From Streptomyces sp. NRRL WC-3618 (GTDB lineage: Bacteria; Actinomycetota; Actinomycetes; Streptomycetales; Streptomycetaceae), in assembly GCF_001280005.1 (NCBI RefSeq), contig NZ_LGDW01000090.1, positions 1 through 13,074 of the forward strand: DNA of 13,074 nucleotides, given 5' to 3'. Below are positions 1 to 7,512 of the stretch, in pieces. The position numbers and the translations under genes were made by a program. Below the pieces are notes generated by a model. The model worked only from the letters and a program-made list of their open reading frames with translations. It did no database searches and had not been told where the DNA came from. The stretch's first letter is position 1, and each line of letters opens with the position of its first letter.

Positions 1-498
1 GAGGCGACACCCGGGCCCTCGGCCTGCACAGCCTCAACCCACGGCACAAAAACGGTCCACCAACTCCGTCGGCGGACCGTCACGAAACTTCGAGGCTAGC
101 CCCTCTCAGCCCACCTCCGAGACGAGAAAACCCCGCCTGACCTGCGTGTTCTCCCAGCCCCATTCTCTCCCGATTGTCGATTCGATTCGTTTTCTCTGGC
201 GGAACGCGTCGGCTGAGATTCGCTTACGAGGAACGGTCTGAGCCGCAGCTTCAAGGGGCAGGCGAGGGCCTTGTGGTCCTTTCTGGGATTCCGTTTGTCT
301 GTGAGGAACCTGTGGGCGCTGTTCGCGCGTGCTCTGGGATGTCGGCCATGGCACGGTGGAGTGGTGTCGTGCCGCACGCGGTGGTGGGTGATGTCGTCGC
401 GTCCCTGATGGGTCATTTCCTTGCCGTTTGGAGACGGAGCCAAACCCAAGGCGATGATCTACTGAAAGGATGGTCAAGGACGTGAAGGTGAAGGGCAG
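1..498. other. Upstream region of the kinase-helicase operon, no convincing gene
   Basis: No reading frame here has the strong GC3 bias of the downstream genes. Small ORFs exist on both strands (174-485 plus, 96-449 minus), but their codon use is not biased and the translations are rich in Arg, Ser, His and Pro with no recognisable domain. A plus-strand frame open from base 3 to 140 could be the tail of a gene entering from the left; I do not recognise it. The region is less GC-rich than the genes and should hold the promoter of the kinase-helicase gene. I found no clear -35/-10 pair. A hairpin with a T-tract on the minus strand is listed separately. Confidence 0.5.
46..80 (-). terminator. 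Candidate Rho-independent terminator reading leftward
   Basis: ACGGTCC at 52-58 and GGACCGT at 74-80 form a perfect 7-bp stem with a 15-nt loop. Read on the minus strand, the stem is followed directly by a run of T (bases 51-47). On the plus strand there is no downstream T-tract, so the polarity is leftward. No convincing minus-strand gene lies between it and the kinase gene, so what it would terminate is unclear. Confidence 0.35.
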
Positions 499-501
499 TT
501 G

Positions 502-3500
502 ATGGGTGAGGAGCCGCGTGTGACCGGCATGATCAACGGGAGATTTCATCTGCTGCCGCAAGCGGAAAAGCGCCAGGGCGGTATGTCTGAGGTGCGCAAG
601 GCCGTGGATGTCCTGAGCGCGGAGGGCGCGTACGCGGCGGTGAAGCTGCTCAAGCGGCGCGACGACGAGGAGAGCACGCGGATCTTCCTCGACCGCGAGA
701 CCGCCTCGTTGCGAGCGCTGACCCATCCGAACATCGTGCGGATGCTGGACTCGGGCTGGGATGAGGGGCTGGAGCAGTACTTCATCGTCCTGGAGTGGGT
801 CGACAGAAGTCTGAAGGATGAGATGAGCGGGGGCCGGCCGCTGGACTGGCCAGCCTACTTCACCCGGATCGGGCGGCCGTTGGCATCTGCTCTCGCCTAC
901 GCTCACGAGCAGCGGGTGGAGCACCGGGACATCAAGCCCGGAAACGTCCTCCTGACGAGTGACGGCACGGTCAAGCTCGCCGACTTTGGGATCGCCAAGG
1001 TCGTAGAGACGGCGGCGTCTGCGACGGACCACACGGTCGCTGACTACGGTTCCAGCCTGTACAAGCCGTTGGAGAAGAGCAGCGTTGGCTGGGTCAGGGA
1101 CGTCTACGCGTACGCCGTCCTGGCCATCCAGGTCCTGTCCAACAGCAAGGCCCGCGACTACCCCGGACTGCTGTCCGCGCTGGACGAGCTGGAGATAGAC
1201 ACCGATGTCCGCGCGATTCTGAAGTCCTGCATCGACCTCGAACCGCAGAAGAGGCCGGCCAACGCCATCGTGCTGGAGCACCAGCTGCTGGAGGCGGAGC
1301 GACGGTGCGGCAACCGTGACGCGCGGCAGCGCAACTCGGTGTGGCTGAAGATGACCAAGAGCGTCGCAGAGAAGCTCGTCACCGTGCCGGAGGGGGAGGA
1401 ACTGAGCCTCGACCAGGTCATGGCGCGCGCCAAGTCGGAGGTGACGTCCGATATCGCGGGCGCGGTGCACGTTGACTACGGCTGGAACCCGGCCACGAAA
1501 GAGGTCGATACTGAGACGGTGCGGGTCTTCGGCCGGAAGCTGTTCCTGCGCATGGTTCTCGACGACAACAACTCCGACCGGTGCGTCATCGTGTCCGCGG
1601 AGGAGCGGCCGGAGGAGTGGCTGGCGAAGCGCCGGGAGTCTGCGCTCAAGCTTGATCCGATTCTGAGCTGGACCTTCTACGATCCCGGCGAGGACCCGGC
1701 CAACCGCGGGCTGAGCGTGCTGCTGGCGGGCCTCGGCACGCATGTGGAGACCCGCGAGGAGAAGGGCCGTGAGGACCGGAGGCAGAACCTCGGGGACCTC
1801 TTCGACGGCTGGCGGCACGTCCTGGAAGCCCGCGAGGAGATCGCGGCGAACGGGCGGCAGCCCGTCGCCTACGACAGGACGGAGGGTATTTCGTACACGC
1901 GGTCCTTCCGCCTGGGCGCCACCGAAACGGTGGTGGAGATCGGCGACGAGTGGTCGGTCGTGGAATACCCCTACAGTCGGCCCATCGACCGGGGTGTCGT
2001 CACCGGTCGGACCGAGGACACCGTCCAGCTCCGGATGACTCGTGCCAAGACGGCACTGCCGCGCCGCGGTTACCTGCTGCCCTTCCTCGGTCCCAGTCAG
2101 AGCGCCATCAACAGGCAGCGCGATGCGCTGTCCATGGTCGCCGCCCAGCAGAGCAGCAACCCCCATCTGGGCAAGATCATCGAGAATCCGCAGGAGATGC
2201 CGGTCCTGCCTCCGGTCGAGGTCACCTCCTGGGTCCGCGCCGACCTCGACCAGAGCAAACGGGATGTCGTCGTGCGCGCGTTGGGGACGCAGGATCTGGT
2301 GCTGGTCGAGGGCCCGCCTGGCACCGGCAAGACCACGGTGATCGCGGAGATCGTCGAGCAGACCCTCAGTCGCAAGCCGGACGCACGGATCCTCATCGTC
2401 AGCCAGACCCACATCGCCATCGACAACGCGCTGCGCCGTCTAGAGGAGGCGGGTATCGACGGTCTGGTGCGCCTGGGCCGCCCCGACGATCCGCGCATCG
2501 ATCCCGCTGCGCAAGCGCTGCTACTGGACCGGCAGGTCAAGAAGTGGACGCAGAGCGTTCGGGCCCGGGCGGAGAGGCACCTGGAAGCGGTCGCGACCCG
2601 GCAGAAGCTGGAGGCACGGCACCTGAAGGCGGCACTCCTGCTGGAGGAGGCCGCCGCCGTCGCCACCGACCTCGCGCACGTCGAGGCCCGGCTCGCGGAA
2701 CTGACCTCTCAGCCTCTGCCCGACCGCACCACCTCCGCAAGGGAACTGGGAGAGGAAGCGGTCACTGTCGGCGCCCGCCGGGAGACACTCCTCGAACAGC
2801 GCGTGGTCCTGGTCGCCGAGATCCAGAGCGCCCTGGACGGTGACCTCACCGTGCGCGAAGCCATGACCGCGCGGGAGTGTCGGGACGCCGTCGAGGCCCT
2901 GTTTCCGGCAGCGGGCCCCGGACCGGACCTCATGCGGCTGCTGCGCCTGCAGGGCGAATGGCTTAAGCGGATCGGCAGCGACCCGCACCTGATCGCCAGT
3001 TTCCTGCGGACCCGGAACGTGGTGGGCGGCACGGCCCTGGGCTTCTTGGGGCACCCGGCAGCACGTACCCTGGACTTCGACCTGTGCATCTTCGACGAAG
3101 CGTCGAAAGCGACCGCGACTGAGGCGTTGGTCCCGCTGGCCCGTGCGAAGCGGTGGGTGCTGGTGGGAGACACCAGGCAGCTCCCGCCAATCGACGAGGA
3201 CCTGCTGCGCAACGGTAAGGCCATGGAAGACCACCAGCTGACTCCGGAGATCGTACAGACGACGCTGTTCCAGCACCTGGCGGACAATACACAGCCGCCG
3301 GTCAAGCACCTGCTGCGCGAGCAGTATCGGATGATGCCCGCCATCGGCAACATGATCAGCAGCTGCTTCTACGACAATGAGCTGCTCTCTCCCAACCCGC
3401 ACGAGCTACCGGGATACAGGGGCATCAACCGGCCTGTGCTCTGGATGGACACCAGCTTTCATCCGGGGCGGCGTGAGACGGAGCGGTCCGGCATCGAGAC

Positions 3501-3963
3501 CAGCGTCTCCAACCGGCTCGAGGCGCAGCTCGCGGAGAAACGTCTGGAGGTCATCGATTACGCGATCGGGAAGGGGGTGGTCCAGCCGCCCGGCGGCAAG
3601 CCCCTGGAGGTTCTGGTCATCGCGCCCTACGGCCGTCAGGTCGAGACGCTCAAGAAGCAGCTGGCCAAGAAGAAGCTGAGGCACTTCACGCCCGAGGTGC
3701 TCTCCGTCGATGCCGTGCAGGGCCGCGAGTGCGACCTCGCGGTCTTTTGTGTGACCCGCAGCAACTCCGACGGCCGGTTCGGGTTCCTGGGGCAGCCCTA
3801 CTGGCGGCGCATCAACGTCGCCCTCTCCCGCGCCCGGTTCGGGCTGATCATCATCGGGGACGCCGGCTTCTGCCGCAGCAAACCCGGCGCCCTGCGCAAC
3901 GTCCTCGACTACATGAGCAGCCACCCGGAAGACTGCGAGATCCGCGATGCCAACGTTCAGTGA
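502..3963 (+). CDS. Fused Ser/Thr protein kinase - superfamily 1 (Dna2/Upf1-like) helicase
   Basis: This 1153-aa cytosolic protein has no signal peptide, membrane segment or PASTA repeats. ATG 502 is preferred over the in-frame TTG at 499 because AAGGG (491-495) lies 6 nt upstream of the ATG. Residues about 12-260 are a Hanks-type kinase: glycine-rich loop with GGMSEV, Lys48 in AAVKLLK, HRDIKPGN at 141-148, DFG at 161-163, and a variant KPLE where APE is usual. About 290-590 is unassigned and ends in a Q-motif-like LDQSKRD. The helicase follows: Walker A GPPGTGKTT 604-612, motif Ia VSQTHIAIDNAL, Walker B FDEAS with D865/E866, GDTRQLPP 889-896, LREQYRM 938-944, VDAVQGRECD 1069-1078, INVALSRAR 1104-1112. 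All key residues of both enzymes are present. A charged coiled coil at about 677-777 lies between motifs Ia and II. The gene overlaps the PLD-family gene, implying one operon. Kinase control of helicase or partner is inference. Confidence 0.95.
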   Translation: MGEEPRVTGMINGRFHLLPQAEKRQGGMSEVRKAVDVLSAEGAYAAVKLLKRRDDEESTRIFLDRETASLRALTHPNIVRMLDSGWDEGLEQYFIVLEWVDRSLKDEMSGGRPLDWPAYFTRIGRPLASALAYAHEQRVEHRDIKPGNVLLTSDGTVKLADFGIAKVVETAASATDHTVADYGSSLYKPLEKSSVGWVRDVYAYAVLAIQVLSNSKARDYPGLLSALDELEIDTDVRAILKSCIDLEPQKRPANAIVLEHQLLEAERRCGNRDARQRNSVWLKMTKSVAEKLVTVPEGEELSLDQVMARAKSEVTSDIAGAVHVDYGWNPATKEVDTETVRVFGRKLFLRMVLDDNNSDRCVIVSAEERPEEWLAKRRESALKLDPILSWTFYDPGEDPANRGLSVLLAGLGTHVETREEKGREDRRQNLGDLFDGWRHVLEAREEIAANGRQPVAYDRTEGISYTRSFRLGATETVVEIGDEWSVVEYPYSRPIDRGVVTGRTEDTVQLRMTRAKTALPRRGYLLPFLGPSQSAINRQRDALSMVAAQQSSNPHLGKIIENPQEMPVLPPVEVTSWVRADLDQSKRDVVVRALGTQDLVLVEGPPGTGKTTVIAEIVEQTLSRKPDARILIVSQTHIAIDNALRRLEEAGIDGLVRLGRPDDPRIDPAAQALLLDRQVKKWTQSVRARAERHLEAVATRQKLEARHLKAALLLEEAAAVATDLAHVEARLAELTSQPLPDRTTSARELGEEAVTVGARRETLLEQRVVLVAEIQSALDGDLTVREAMTARECRDAVEALFPAAGPGPDLMRLLRLQGEWLKRIGSDPHLIASFLRTRNVVGGTALGFLGHPAARTLDFDLCIFDEASKATATEALVPLARAKRWVLVGDTRQLPPIDEDLLRNGKAMEDHQLTPEIVQTTLFQHLADNTQPPVKHLLREQYRMMPAIGNMISSCFYDNELLSPNPHELPGYRGINRPVLWMDTSFHPGRRETERSGIETSVSNRLEAQLAEKRLEVIDYAIGKGVVQPPGGKPLEVLVIAPYGRQVETLKKQLAKKKLRHFTPEVLSVDAVQGRECDLAVFCVTRSNSDGRFGFLGQPYWRRINVALSRARFGLIIIGDAGFCRSKPGALRNVLDYMSSHPEDCEIRDANVQ

Positions 3964-5341
3964 GGACAGCCTGCTGGCCGTCCGTTTCGGAAATGCCCGC
4001 ACTGGCTTCGACCTCGTCGGCATTGTCGACGCGGCCCTGCCCGTCGCCCGAATTACCGCCGAGGTCCTCGCCCAGGACAGCAAGGACATCCCCCTGCTGG
4101 AGGAGTACGTCCTGCGGCTCGTCGACCAAGGGGAGAGGACACCGGAATCCATCGCCGGGTTCCTCGGCCTGGACGTAGCCATGGTCAACCAGACCGTGGC
4201 GGTCCTCTTCGGCTCCGACGACCTGCGCTGGACCGCTCCCGTCCCTGGCACAGCGCCCGTTCCGCGGCTGCGCCTGACCGAGAAGGGCCGCTTCACCGCG
4301 ACGAAGGCGGCTGCCATCGTCCCGGTCCGGGTCAGCCAGTCCCTCGTCTTCGACCAGATGCTGTGGCGGGCCTCCCCGTACAGCCGCCGCAGCACCATCG
4401 CCCGGGACGTGGCCACCGAAGCCGGAATGATCATTCTGCCCGCCGCGCGGTCCGGTCCCGTCGAGGACGGCGAGGTGACCGCCGAGGAGATCACCACCCT
4501 CCTTCAGGAGAACGGCAACACCACCCGCGAAGTCCTGCAGGTCAAAAGCATCGTCCAGACCCGGAGCCGTCACGTCCTGCCCGTCAAGCTCCTTGTCTAC
4601 GCGGACGCTGAACGCGCTGACATCGAGCTCGGTGTCGTCATCGACGGCGAACTGAGCGACCGTCACGAGATCGAACTGATCGGCTTCGGCGGCGCCAAGG
4701 GCCTCGGCATCAACGTAGAGCCCGAGCCTGAGCGCCCCCTGCTGGAACCCGACCTCGAGAAGGCCCGGATCCCCCTGCAGGAAGTCACCCAGAAACGCGC
4801 AGAGCAGGCCGCTGTTCAGCTCAACTCCCCGGCACCTCTCCCCTCAGAGCCGGAGGACCGAGAGAGGCAGGCAGAGGAGATCCGCGCAATCGGTGTTTTC
4901 GAGCACCCTGAGCTCCTCGACGAAGCCCTCACCAGCGCCCGGAAACGCATCCTGATCGTCTCGCCGTGGATCACCGGCGCGATCGTCACCACGGCATTCG
5001 TCGGCAAGCTGGAACGCCGACTACAGCGGGGCGTGAAGGTCGACATCGCCTACGGCTACGACGACAGCGAGAACAGGACCGACCCTAATGCCATCAGAAG
5101 GCTCAACAACCTCGCTGCGCGATACCACGAGAAGCTGCACGTGGTACGCCTCAAGAGCAACCACGCCAAGATCCTCCTCTTCGACGACGCCTGGGTGACC
5201 ACTTCCTTCAACTGGCTCTCCTTCAAGGGCGACCCGGACCGTACCTACCGCGTGGAGGAGGGCACCCTGATCCGGAACAGGTATAAATCAGACATTTACT
5301 ATACTCGCTACCTCGAACTCATCGACGACAACCGCCGATAG
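3947..5341 (+). CDS. wHTH - phospholipase D-like nuclease protein, partner of the kinase-helicase
   Basis: This is a 464-aa protein. Its ATG lies inside the last codons of the kinase-helicase gene (17-nt overlap), and no good ribosome site precedes it, so translation is probably coupled. Residues about 52-116 look like a winged helix (helical run, then LRLTEKGRFTATKAAA). About 120-300 is an unassigned alpha/beta region. About 315-460 is a PLD-type domain: strand LIVSPWI near 335, then H406-A-K408, four residues, D413, and TSFNW at 419-423. Only one HKD motif is present, so a dimer would be needed to form an active site, as in single-HKD nucleases. The motif tail is one residue shorter than the usual spacing and has Thr where Gly is common. 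The last codons (about 5278-5308) are AT-rich compared with the rest. Stand-alone PLD proteins accompany helicases in known phage-defence systems such as DISARM (DrmC). Nuclease activity is an inference from family. Confidence 0.9.
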   Translation: MPTFSEDSLLAVRFGNARTGFDLVGIVDAALPVARITAEVLAQDSKDIPLLEEYVLRLVDQGERTPESIAGFLGLDVAMVNQTVAVLFGSDDLRWTAPVPGTAPVPRLRLTEKGRFTATKAAAIVPVRVSQSLVFDQMLWRASPYSRRSTIARDVATEAGMIILPAARSGPVEDGEVTAEEITTLLQENGNTTREVLQVKSIVQTRSRHVLPVKLLVYADAERADIELGVVIDGELSDRHEIELIGFGGAKGLGINVEPEPERPLLEPDLEKARIPLQEVTQKRAEQAAVQLNSPAPLPSEPEDRERQAEEIRAIGVFEHPELLDEALTSARKRILIVSPWITGAIVTTAFVGKLERRLQRGVKVDIAYGYDDSENRTDPNAIRRLNNLAARYHEKLHVVRLKSNHAKILLFDDAWVTTSFNWLSFKGDPDRTYRVEEGTLIRNRYKSDIYYTRYLELIDDNRR

Positions 5342-5506
5342 GCTCGCACCGCAGAGCCCTGCCTACTCGGAGCCGGCTCCCCGACCCTTGGGCCGGGAGG
5401 GTAGATGGGAGAGGCTGTCCGGCTGGCAACAGACGCAGGTGGAGGCCGCTGCGAAGACGGAGCCGGCCCGCTTGGCAGCGGTTCGTAGCCGTCGGAGCGG
5501 GCCGTC

Positions 5507-5701
5507 TCAGTGGTCGACCTGCTGCCGAGTGTGACGCTGAGGATATAGACGCCAATGGGCGGCATCGAGGTCTTGGTTGGGGCGGCTCGCGAGGCGGTGC
5601 GCCCGCACGGCGTATCCGCCGGCGAGGACCAGTGCGCGCAGGGAGCCGAAGGCGATCACATTCGCCAGGAGTCGCGTATGCAGCTCCGGCGCGTCCGTCA
5701 C
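5507..5701 (-). pseudogene. Truncated AbiEii-like nucleotidyltransferase (type IV toxin relic)
   Basis: From a GTG at 5701 the minus strand encodes 64 residues, of which about 48 resemble the N-terminus of AbiEii/AbiGii nucleotidyltransferases: VIAFGSLRALVLAGGYAVRA, then RPNQDLDAA near bases 5557-5580. The GGYAVRAH and QDLD segments are the nucleotide-binding start of the NTase fold as I recall it from actinomycete members. Similarity stops after DAA, and the ORF runs on with 16 unrelated residues to a stop at 5507. Full proteins of this family are several times longer, so this cannot be functional. It overlaps the end of the upstream partner relic by a GTGA, showing the two were once coupled genes. 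Confidence 0.65.
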
Positions 5702-6035
5702 GTGACTGCCCGGCGGTGGGAGGCGAGCTGGGGGAGGTGTCTTCCCGCACGGTGCGACCGACGAGGGTGCGCAGCACTGGCCACATCTGGAGGATTAGAC
5801 CCTGGTTGAGGTGGTGGGGCAGATCGCCGCGCAGGACGGCGCGGTACAGGCCCATGTACTGGCGAGGCTTGCTCATTGTCGTATGCTCCACGACCCCCTG
5901 GGTGGGGCCCCGCAACTCGTCCAGCGACTTCGGCAGGCGCCGCCGGAACTTCTCCCGGTACAGCGCGAGGTCCTCGGCGTCCGCTCCCGAGAGGCCCCTG
6001 GGTGCGGGTGTGGGGTGCTTTGGGCTGGAGGACAT
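5698..6035 (-). pseudogene. Degenerate partner gene upstream of the AbiEii-like relic (putative antitoxin)
   Basis: ATG 6035 has a GGAG just upstream on the minus strand. The reading frame gives a credible start (ALYREKFRRRLPKSLDELRG) and a conserved-looking stretch (KPRQYMGLYRAVLRGDLPHH, then WPVLRTLVGRTVRE). It matches small proteins I recall next to AbiEii-like genes in Streptomyces. Compared with that memory, residues between GVVE and KPRQ are missing, and the frame shifts after TVRE. In the shifted frame the protein ends LASHRRAVT with a TGA at 5700-5698 that overlaps the GTG of the next gene. Assignment as antitoxin rests only on position; whether these proteins neutralise the toxin is not known to me. 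Confidence 0.5.
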
Positions 6036-6176
6036 GACTCCAGTACGGCGGCCGGAGGAGTGGTGCAGGTCAGGATGTGCGAACCGGTGTCCGGAATGAG
6101 CGTAGGCGGGCTAGTGCAGGGGAGCTGGCCGTGGCAGCCCGTTCCGCCCGGAAGAGGAGGGATGGACTGTTGGCCA

Positions 6177-6194
6177 TGACGCTCGTTTGACGCT
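6177..6194 (+). repeat. Two TGACGCT heptamers, 11-bp period
   Basis: TGACGCT occurs at 6177-6183 and 6188-6194, one helical turn apart. The same heptamer recurs three times at 6393-6419. The spacing would place bound proteins on one face of the helix. The role is unknown. Confidence 0.5.
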
Positions 6195-6392
6195 CTGGGC
6201 GCCCGCAGGCGGGGAAGCGAACCAATAAATGGGCTCTGACCTGGTCTTTTCCGAGACCCGCTCAAGCTGACATCTTTCCTGTGACGCACAATGTGGAGTG
6301 TGTCGCGATCCTTGAACCGGTCGCTAAGGGGTCCTGACCTGCGGTTTCGCCTGTGCGCATTATGTGCGGTGTGGGCGTTACGGGCGATATCT

Positions 6393-6419
6393 TGACGCTG
6401 AAATGACGCTCGTGACGCT
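6393..6419 (+). repeat. Three TGACGCT heptamers, 11- and 9-bp steps
   Basis: TGACGCT lies at 6393-6399, 6404-6410 and 6413-6419. A related TGACGCA is at 6282-6288. Together with the pair at 6177-6194 this makes five exact copies in about 240 bases of non-coding DNA. This would suit a multimeric regulator or an iteron-like array, but I cannot assign it. Confidence 0.5.
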
Positions 6420-6518
6420 CTTTCTGATGGGGTTTCAGGTCGCGTTCTCTGCTGTTCAGGACACCTCTCGGGCAGGTGGCGGACAGAGCATGCTGGGCGG
6501 CGCTTTCCGCCCGAGGGA

Positions 6519-7159
6519 TTATCGATGTGCTGGTTGGCCCGCAGCGGTTCGTACGGACCGGCGGCAGTCGTGGCGGAGCACTTCCGCAGGGCGGTGTGCT
6601 CCTCATCGTTGGGGAGTTCGCGGGCAAGAGTGCAGCGGACGCGGGGGCTGGCGTCGGCCGCAAGGTGGGTGCCGAGGTGGGCTGTTGCTGCTGTCTGGTC
6701 GGTAGTGCACCAGAGGTGGGCAGCCAGGGCGCGGATCCAGAGTGAGGAGTGCCCGGCTAGAACCAGCAGTGGGAGGAGATGTCGGCTGCACGGGAGTTGA
6801 GCGAGAGCCTCCACGATGAGGCTCTCCGCCGGTCCGTCTGGCTGGGCAAGTAGCGGAAGGGCGATTCCGATGAATTCTTCTCCATCGCCAATGGCTACCC
6901 GAAACTCTTCACCGCCCTGGCGCGGCCGGGCTGTGATCAGAATGTCGTCGACCTTGCTGAACTGGCTCGCCTGGAGCTTGATCTCCACCGGTACGAGCAC
7001 CGGGTCGCCGAGTTCTTCCAAAGTATCGCCGGTCAGCAACGAGGCGAGAAGAACGGCGGCGTAGCGATGCTCCAGGACGGTTCCGCCGCCTGTCGAGTAC
7101 GGCGAAACTCCCGCAGCAGCGGCCGTGTCATCTACCGGGATCACCAGCTCAGACGGCAT
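6519..7159 (-). pseudogene. Relic of a large dsDNA nuclease (DUF4297/Cap4-like) - HEAT-tail protein
   Basis: From ATG 7159 the first ~88 residues resemble the N-terminus of actinomycete DUF4297-type nuclease proteins as I recall them: TGGGTVLEHRYAAVLLASLL, then FSKVDDILITARP and EEFRVAIG. At about base 6887 the sequence changes abruptly to a helical-repeat tail: LPLLVLAGHSSLWIRALAAH, then ASPRVRCTLARELPNDEEHT. A one-base deletion near 6584-6586 then breaks the frame. Restoring it gives ALREVLRHDCRRSVRTAAG and a TAA at 6521-6519, a natural HEAT-like C-terminus. The expected central NTPase and repeat regions are missing, so head and tail seem joined by a large internal deletion. The start abuts the IS5-like remnant. 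Family names are from memory of motifs, not a search. Confidence 0.6.
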
Positions 7160-7512
7160 CGCCCTGCTGGACCAGGCGGCCGAGCGGTGCGGGATGCACC
7201 TGGAGAGGTCCTGGTGGACCAGGGCTTCAAGGACGCCGTGATCATCCACGGGGCGGTGAAGGACATCACTGTCGAGGCGGTCCGCTGCAACCCCGGCGAC
7301 GAAGGCAAGGGCTTTGTCCCGCAACCGAAGCGGTGGGTGGTCGAGCAGGTCAACAACGGCACCCTCATGCTGCACCGGCGCCTCGCCCACTCCTACGACC
7401 ACCGGCCCGACAACGCGGCCTCACGCGTCTGCTGGGCCTCCACCGCCGGCATGCTCCGCCGCCTCACCACCCCTGCCCCGCCTGGCGGGACGACATGGAA
7501 CTGGCCGCGTGA
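7152..7512 (+). pseudogene. IS5-family-like transposase, C-terminal remnant
   Basis: The plus strand encodes the C-terminal third of a DDE transposase: GIALLDQAAERCGMHLER, then VLVDQGFKDAVIIHGAVKDI, GKGFVPQPKRWVVEQ and LMLHRRLAHSYDHRP. The Asp of LVDQGF and the Glu of RWVVEQ fit the second and third catalytic residues. A one-base loss near 7205 and another near 7485 break the frame. After correction the protein ends WRDDMELAA with TGA at 7510-7512. The N-terminal two thirds, including the first catalytic Asp, are missing; the left break lies next to the nuclease relic, so the exact left edge is uncertain by some tens of bases. It cannot be active. Confidence 0.7.

Larger units (their letters stand above)
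6036..6518. other. Non-coding stretch between two minus-strand relics
   Basis: No frame on either strand looks coding. The stretch lies upstream of the AbiE-type relic and downstream of the nuclease-HEAT relic, so it may hold the old promoter of the former. It contains five copies of TGACGCT in two clusters (see the repeat entries), separated by about 200 bases of lower GC content. I see no tRNA or structured RNA that I can name. Confidence 0.5.

Noticed and set aside
174..485. 103-codon plus-strand ORF just upstream of the kinase gene
   Set aside because: No codon bias, no ribosome site and no recognisable sequence; more likely leader/promoter DNA.
106..2412. Long 768-codon minus-strand open frame antisense to the kinase-helicase gene
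   Set aside because: It is a shadow of GC3-biased coding on the other strand; the translation is Arg/Pro/His/Gln-rich with no domain.
5341..5380. Small GC hairpins after the PLD gene (GGCTC/GAGCC and the 12-bp palindrome GGAGCCGGCTCC)
   Set aside because: Short or loopless and without a T-tract; too weak to call a terminator.
5465..5503. Inverted repeat GGCCCGCT / AGCGGGCC
   Set aside because: Eight bases with a 23-nt loop in very GC-rich DNA; expected by chance.
6181..6460. Possible CRISPR array suggested by repeated TGACGCT
   Set aside because: The repeats are only 7 bp, irregularly placed and without spacers of constant length.
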